Below are positions 44,199 to 47,909 of a DNA stretch of 47,909 bases, piece after piece (positions within the stretch are counted from its first letter, which is position 1; each line of letters starts with the position of its first letter). The translations under genes and the position numbers were made by a program. A model generated the notes under the pieces. That model was given only the letters and a program-made list of their open reading frames with translations. It was not told the origin of the DNA and ran no database searches. The stretch is taken from assembly GCA_965544035.1 (NCBI GenBank), contig CBEULR010000015.1:1-47909 (forward strand), in the 5' to 3' direction. Source of the stretch: CBEULR01 sp965544035 (GTDB taxonomy: Bacteria > Bacillota > Desulfotomaculia > Desulfotomaculales > Desulforudaceae).

Positions 44199-45086
44199 TT
44201 ACTCGATATTCTGAATTTGTTCCCTCGTCTTTTCCAATTCACTCTTAAAATCGACTACCCGAGCGGTAATCACCTCGTCCTGCGCCTTGGAACCGATGGT
44301 GTTTATCTCCCGAAACATCTCCTGGGCCAGGAAATCCAGCCGCCGTCCCACTGCCGCATCACTTGTGCCCAGCGAAGCGCGCATCTGAGCGATGTGGCTG
44401 TCCAAACGCACCAGTTCCTCCGAAATGTCACTGCGCTCCGCAAAGTAGGCGACTTCCTGCGCCAATCGGGCCTGATCCACATCAATATTAATATCCTTGA
44501 TCAGTTCCTGAATACGCTGCGTCAGCCGCATTTGGTACGCGTTCACCACTTCGGGCGCACGCGCGCGTATTTCCCGCACCACGCCTTCCAGAAAATCCAG
44601 CCTCTTCTCCAAGTCGGCGCGCAGTGTTCTTCCCTCAACCAGGCGCATATCTACCAGCGCTTGGCAGGCCGCGGTCAAAGCTTCATCGATGGCCGGCCAC
44701 CAATCCTCGGGGTCATCCTTGGACTCTTCCGGCAGAAAGATCTGAGGCTGATTGATGATGTGTTCAATGCTAATCGCCCCAGACAACCCCAAATCCTGCT
44801 TAATCTCGGTTATTGCCCCATAATAAGCCAGCGCAAGCGCTTTGTCAACTTTAACGGTTCGTGAGTGGTCCTCACCCTCTTCGATCGTCAGATAGACGTC
44901 AACGCGCCCACGTGAGACGAACGACTGAACACGCCGCCGCATCCGGTCTTCAAGAACCACAAGATAGCGCGGCAGCCTGATGACCACCTCGCTGTACCTG
45001 TGGTTTACAGCCTTCAATTCCACGGTAAACTTGCGGCCCGGACCAAGTGCTTCTCCGCGGCCGTACCCCGTCATGCTCTTCAGCAA
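44199..45086 (-). CDS. yicC: YicC/YloC family endoribonuclease
   Basis: This 295-residue protein starts with LKSMTGYGRGEA and ends with TIGSKAQDEVITARVVDFK, both YicC hallmarks. Members form hexamers and act as RNases. It starts the conserved cluster running down to rpe. The 150-base gap to the aminotransferase upstream shows no gene. Confidence 0.92.
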   Translation of the reverse strand: MLKSMTGYGRGEALGPGRKFTVELKAVNHRYSEVVIRLPRYLVVLEDRMRRRVQSFVSRGRVDVYLTIEEGEDHSRTVKVDKALALAYYGAITEIKQDLGLSGAISIEHIINQPQIFLPEESKDDPEDWWPAIDEALTAACQALVDMRLVEGRTLRADLEKRLDFLEGVVREIRARAPEVVNAYQMRLTQRIQELIKDINIDVDQARLAQEVAYFAERSDISEELVRLDSHIAQMRASLGTSDAAVGRRLDFLAQEMFREINTIGSKAQDEVITARVVDFKSELEKTREQIQNIE

Positions 45087-45236
45087 TACATTTCCACCAA
45101 CTTTACACCTAAATCTTTCTAGACCGGATTATAAAACTCCTGCTCCAACAATGTCTTAACGCTGCAGATTAGATATAGTTTATACGGGTTGGACAGCGAG
45201 TTTCTCCGGATTCCCCCCTGCTGTCATGATTCTGTA

Positions 45237-46430
45237 TCAGTGAAGCTCACTCAGAAACGCCTCAATCCGGTCCAGCCCTTCCCGGATGGTCTCCAGATCG
45301 GTGGCGTACGAAAGCCGGATATAACGATCATCGCCGAAGGCGATCCCCGGCACCAGGGCCACCTGTTTCTTCTCCAGAAGAAGCGCGGCCAGCTCGGCAG
45401 CCGAATTGACCGGAATACCCTGGTACGACCTGCCCAGTAAGCCCCCCACATAAGGAAAAACGTAGAAGGCACCGCCCGGACTGGTGCAGAGCACCCCGGG
45501 CATACCCCTCAACCGTTCCAGCATATACGCGCGACGCTGGGTAAACTGCGCCAACATCTCGCATACTGATTCCTGACTGCCGGTCAGTGCCGCCACACCC
45601 GCCGCCTGTGCGATAGAAGTAGGGTTCGACGTACTGTGGCTCTGCAGGTCGGTCATCGCCTTTGCAACAGGCTTCGGTGCGGCTGCATATCCGATCCGCC
45701 AGCCGGTCATAGCGTAAGCCTTGGACAGGCCATTGATCACCACGGTCCGTTCCTTCATACCGGGATGGACGGCGGCGATGCTCACGTGCTCATGGCCGTC
45801 GTACAGTAGTTTCTCATAAATCTCATCCGAAATCACCGCCACATCGCTGTCCAGCACAACCCGGGCCAGCGCCTCCAGCTCAGCACGGCTGTAGACCGCA
45901 CCGGTCGGATTCGACGGGCTGTTCAGCACCAGCAGCCTGGTCCGGGGAGTGATGGCCTCACGCAGCTGTTCGGGAGTGAGCTTGAAACCATTCTCAAGAG
46001 TGGTCTTCACCAGCACCGGCCGCGCACCGGTCATCTTGATCTGCTCGATGTAGCTCACCCAATAGGGTACGGGCAGAATCACCTCGTCGCCCTCATCGCA
46101 CAATACCTGAAACGCATTGTAAAGAGAGTGTTTCGCCCCGGCTGAGACGATGATCTCGTCGGTCTCGTAGAGCAGCCCGTTTTCCCTGCGCAGTTTGTCG
46201 GCGATCGCCTTCCTCAATTCAATGATGCCGGCGACGGCCGTATACTTGGTCATTCCCGCGTCCAGTGCCCGGGCGGCGGTCTCCTTCACGTGACGCGGTG
46301 TGTCAAAATCGGGTTCGCCAACACCAAAATTGATCACATTTGCTCCTGAGGCTTTCATTTCCTTCGCCTTGGTGTCAATCGACAATGTGGGTGAGGGACT
46401 GATGCCCCGGGCTCGTCGGGCCAGTTTCAA
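45237..46430 (-). CDS. Aspartate aminotransferase, class I PLP enzyme
   Basis: This is a PLP-dependent aminotransferase of about 397 residues, family I-gamma. INFGVGEPDFDTPRHVKE lies near residue 32, LNSPSNPTGAVYSR near 170, and the PLP lysine in INGLSKAYAMTGWRIGYAA near 233. Likely substrates are aspartate and 2-oxoglutarate. The TTG start at 46430 has AGGAGGG eight bases upstream; the frame is open to 46499 but would overlap the upstream gene. It follows dapL by 34 bases. Confidence 0.92.
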   Translation of the reverse strand: MKLARRARGISPSPTLSIDTKAKEMKASGANVINFGVGEPDFDTPRHVKETAARALDAGMTKYTAVAGIIELRKAIADKLRRENGLLYETDEIIVSAGAKHSLYNAFQVLCDEGDEVILPVPYWVSYIEQIKMTGARPVLVKTTLENGFKLTPEQLREAITPRTRLLVLNSPSNPTGAVYSRAELEALARVVLDSDVAVISDEIYEKLLYDGHEHVSIAAVHPGMKERTVVINGLSKAYAMTGWRIGYAAAPKPVAKAMTDLQSHSTSNPTSIAQAAGVAALTGSQESVCEMLAQFTQRRAYMLERLRGMPGVLCTSPGGAFYVFPYVGGLLGRSYQGIPVNSAAELAALLLEKKQVALVPGIAFGDDRYIRLSYATDLETIREGLDRIEAFLSELH

Positions 46431-46464
46431 ACTTGGTTCCCTCCTGTTTCCTGTTTGGGATATC

Positions 46465-47628
46465 CTATAGCGCAACACGAATCCTTTCCATTGCTTCATT
46501 AAGCCGTTGTTCCGGCAGCGTCAGAGAGATTCGGAAGAAGCCCTCCCCGCCGGCCCCGTAGCCGGTTCCGGGTGTGACCACCACACCGGCCTTATTCAGG
46601 ACAGTCTCCGCAAAACTCTCGGAGGTGTATCCTTCCGGAACGGGTGCCCAAATGTAAAATGTGGCTTTCGGTTTCTCCAACTGCCATCCCAGCTGGTTCA
46701 GGGTGTTCACCACCAAGTCGCGCCGGGCCTGGTAAATGGCGCACAGCTCGGCAGGATCACCCTGCGGGTCGGTCAGCGCCCGAATGGCCGCGTACTGGAC
46801 CGCCTGAAACACCCCGGAATCCAGGTTGGATTTCAGCCTGCCCAAAGCCTGTACCGCATCCGCGTTACCGACCGCCCAGCCGACACGCCAACCCGTCATA
46901 TTGAACGTTTTGGAAACCGAGTGAAACTCTATCCCGACCTCCTTAGCCCCCGGTGCTTCCAGGAAGCTCGGCGGCTTGTAACCGTCAAAGGCGATTTCCG
47001 AATAAGCCGCATCGTGGCACACCAGAATCTCGTACTTATTGGCAAAGGCCACGACCTCCTCGAAAAAGGCAAGATCGGCTGTGGCGCCGGTGGGATTATT
47101 CGGGTAATTGATGAACATCATCTTGGCCTTGCGGGCCACATCCGGGGGCACGGCAGACAGATCGGGCTTGAAGCCCCGTTCGGCCGTTACCGGGAGTGGA
47201 TAGGGCTCACCACCGGCCAGAATCGTGCCCTGGGCGTAAACCGGATAGCCCGGATCAGGCACCAGCACCACATCGCCAGGGTTGCAGTAGCACCACGGGA
47301 TGTGCGCGATCCCCTCCTTGGAACCGATGAGTGAAACCACCTCGCTTTTCGGATCGAGTTCCACACCGAAACGGCGGGCATACCACGAGGCCACCGCTTC
47401 GCGGTAACCGGCCATTCCGACCGAAGAGGGATACTGGTGGTTTGCCGGATTGTACAGTTCTTTGGCCGCCTCATCGATGATAAACTTCGGGGTCGGCAGG
47501 TCCGGATCACCGATTCCGAGGCTGATCACGTCCACTCCTTCGGCCTTCTTCTGGGCGATCAGCTGCTCGATGCGGGCAAACAGATAGGGAGGCAGATTGC
47601 GAATCCGCTCCGCTTCCACAAACTTCAT
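46465..47628 (-). CDS. dapL: LL-diaminopimelate aminotransferase
   Basis: This 387-residue class I aminotransferase opens with AERIRNLPPYLFARIEQL and ISLGIGDPDLPTP, typical of the DapL group of Firmicutes. It contains NYPNNPTGATADLAFFEE and the PLP lysine in HSVSKTFNMTGWRVGWAVG near residue 234. DapL makes LL-DAP directly from tetrahydrodipicolinate for lysine and wall synthesis. The ATG at 47628 follows AAGGAGTG; upstream frame sequence is the dispersed repeat. Confidence 0.9.
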   Translation of the reverse strand: MKFVEAERIRNLPPYLFARIEQLIAQKKAEGVDVISLGIGDPDLPTPKFIIDEAAKELYNPANHQYPSSVGMAGYREAVASWYARRFGVELDPKSEVVSLIGSKEGIAHIPWCYCNPGDVVLVPDPGYPVYAQGTILAGGEPYPLPVTAERGFKPDLSAVPPDVARKAKMMFINYPNNPTGATADLAFFEEVVAFANKYEILVCHDAAYSEIAFDGYKPPSFLEAPGAKEVGIEFHSVSKTFNMTGWRVGWAVGNADAVQALGRLKSNLDSGVFQAVQYAAIRALTDPQGDPAELCAIYQARRDLVVNTLNQLGWQLEKPKATFYIWAPVPEGYTSESFAETVLNKAGVVVTPGTGYGAGGEGFFRISLTLPEQRLNEAMERIRVAL

Positions 47629-47694
47629 GTCTGGCAACACTCCTTCCATAGTGCAAAGCTTTGTGCCCTCGTGGCGTCCGGGTTCATCCCGGTC

Positions 47695-47781
47695 CGTAAA
47701 CGTCCTCGTCGGGGGCCGCACAGCCCCTCACCTTCGCTAAGAATGGTGCCCGAATCGCACAAGTCGCCCGGAGGTAAACCC
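47695..47781 (+). repeat. Dispersed repeat, copy B
   Basis: Second copy of the non-coding repeat at 3151-3234, same orientation, lying just upstream of dapL. The dapL promoter must lie in or beside it. Confidence 0.75.
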
Positions 47782-47852
47782 AGACGCCCCGATTATTGAA
47801 CTATTCTGAAGGCAGTAGTCAGTAGGGCTTTTCTTCCACTCCTACTAAATAC

Positions 47853-47909
47853 TAGATACTCACTACTGATTCGCTCCCAAAAACTTAGCGCTTTTGGGTT
47901 ATGCGTAAC
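47853..47909. repeat. Right copy of window-end inverted repeat
   Basis: The last 33 bases are the exact reverse complement of 23-55. Just inside is ACTAAATACTAGATACTCACTACTGATTCG-like sequence related to the repeat at 36697. Confidence 0.85.

Noticed and set aside
1..47909. CRISPR arrays, rRNA, tRNA or prophage genes
   Set aside because: I looked for regularly spaced repeats, tRNA arms and phage or transposase-like proteins and saw none.

Overview
The window reads as a mid-GC chromosomal contig of an anaerobic, spore-forming Firmicute of the Peptococcaceae type (Pelotomaculum / Desulfotomaculum / Desulforudis-like). This rests on the gene order yicC-remA-gmk-rpoZ-coaBC-priA-def-fmt-rsmB-rlmN-prpC-prkC-rsgA-rpe, a Rex redox sensor, Spo0A-type boxes, and extracytoplasmic selenocysteine-dependent formate and hydrogen enzymes. 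Nearly everything lies on the minus strand; only paaK and an ACT-domain gene are on plus. The species is inference.

Layout: 1-2.7 kb HEAT-repeat protein, NuoI-like ferredoxin and a FlK-type thioesterase; 2.7-3.3 kb repeat-rich intergenic DNA; 3.3-6.8 kb OFA-family transporter and acetyl-CoA synthetase; 7.2-8.9 kb phenylacetate-CoA ligase and ACT protein (plus strand); 9.0-13.6 kb a [NiFe]-type hydrogenase operon (small, large, four-cluster Fe-S and NrfD-like subunits); 13.6-14.5 kb a regulatory region with a long leader, a promoter, Spo0A-like boxes and a structured RNA; 14.5-20.7 kb a formate dehydrogenase operon (Sec catalytic subunit, Fe-S, NrfD, FdhE); 20.9-27.1 kb a molybdenum/tungsten cofactor operon (modABC, fdhD, mobB, moeA-like, moeA) behind a Moco/Tuco-type riboswitch; 27.5-30.7 kb a second riboswitch-controlled but decayed oxyanion transporter with a DUF364 gene; 30.8-45.1 kb rex and housekeeping genes; 45.2-47.6 kb two aminotransferases.

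The central 9-31 kb forms one functional island: metal uptake and cofactor synthesis feed the formate dehydrogenase, and both the formate dehydrogenase and the hydrogenase pass electrons through paralogous Fe-S/NrfD modules to or from the membrane quinone pool. This suits interspecies H2/formate exchange or sulfate-linked respiration.

The most striking observation is in the hydrogenase large subunit. It carries an in-frame UGA exactly where the second cysteine of the N-terminal RxCGxC motif belongs, followed by a SECIS-like hairpin whose loop G and U sit at the same distance from UGA as in known SelB-binding elements. The C-terminal DPCxxC motif keeps both cysteines. This predicts selenocysteine as a bridging Ni-Fe ligand, not the terminal ligand known from classical [NiFeSe] enzymes. 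Other notable points are triple Spo0A-like boxes at 10-bp spacing near both the formate dehydrogenase and hydrogenase promoters, in opposite geometry; two near-identical Moco/Tuco riboswitch leaders with terminators; an unidentified structured RNA at 14.2-14.4 kb; a gene-conversion tract between the two nrfD genes; and an inverted repeat at the two window ends.
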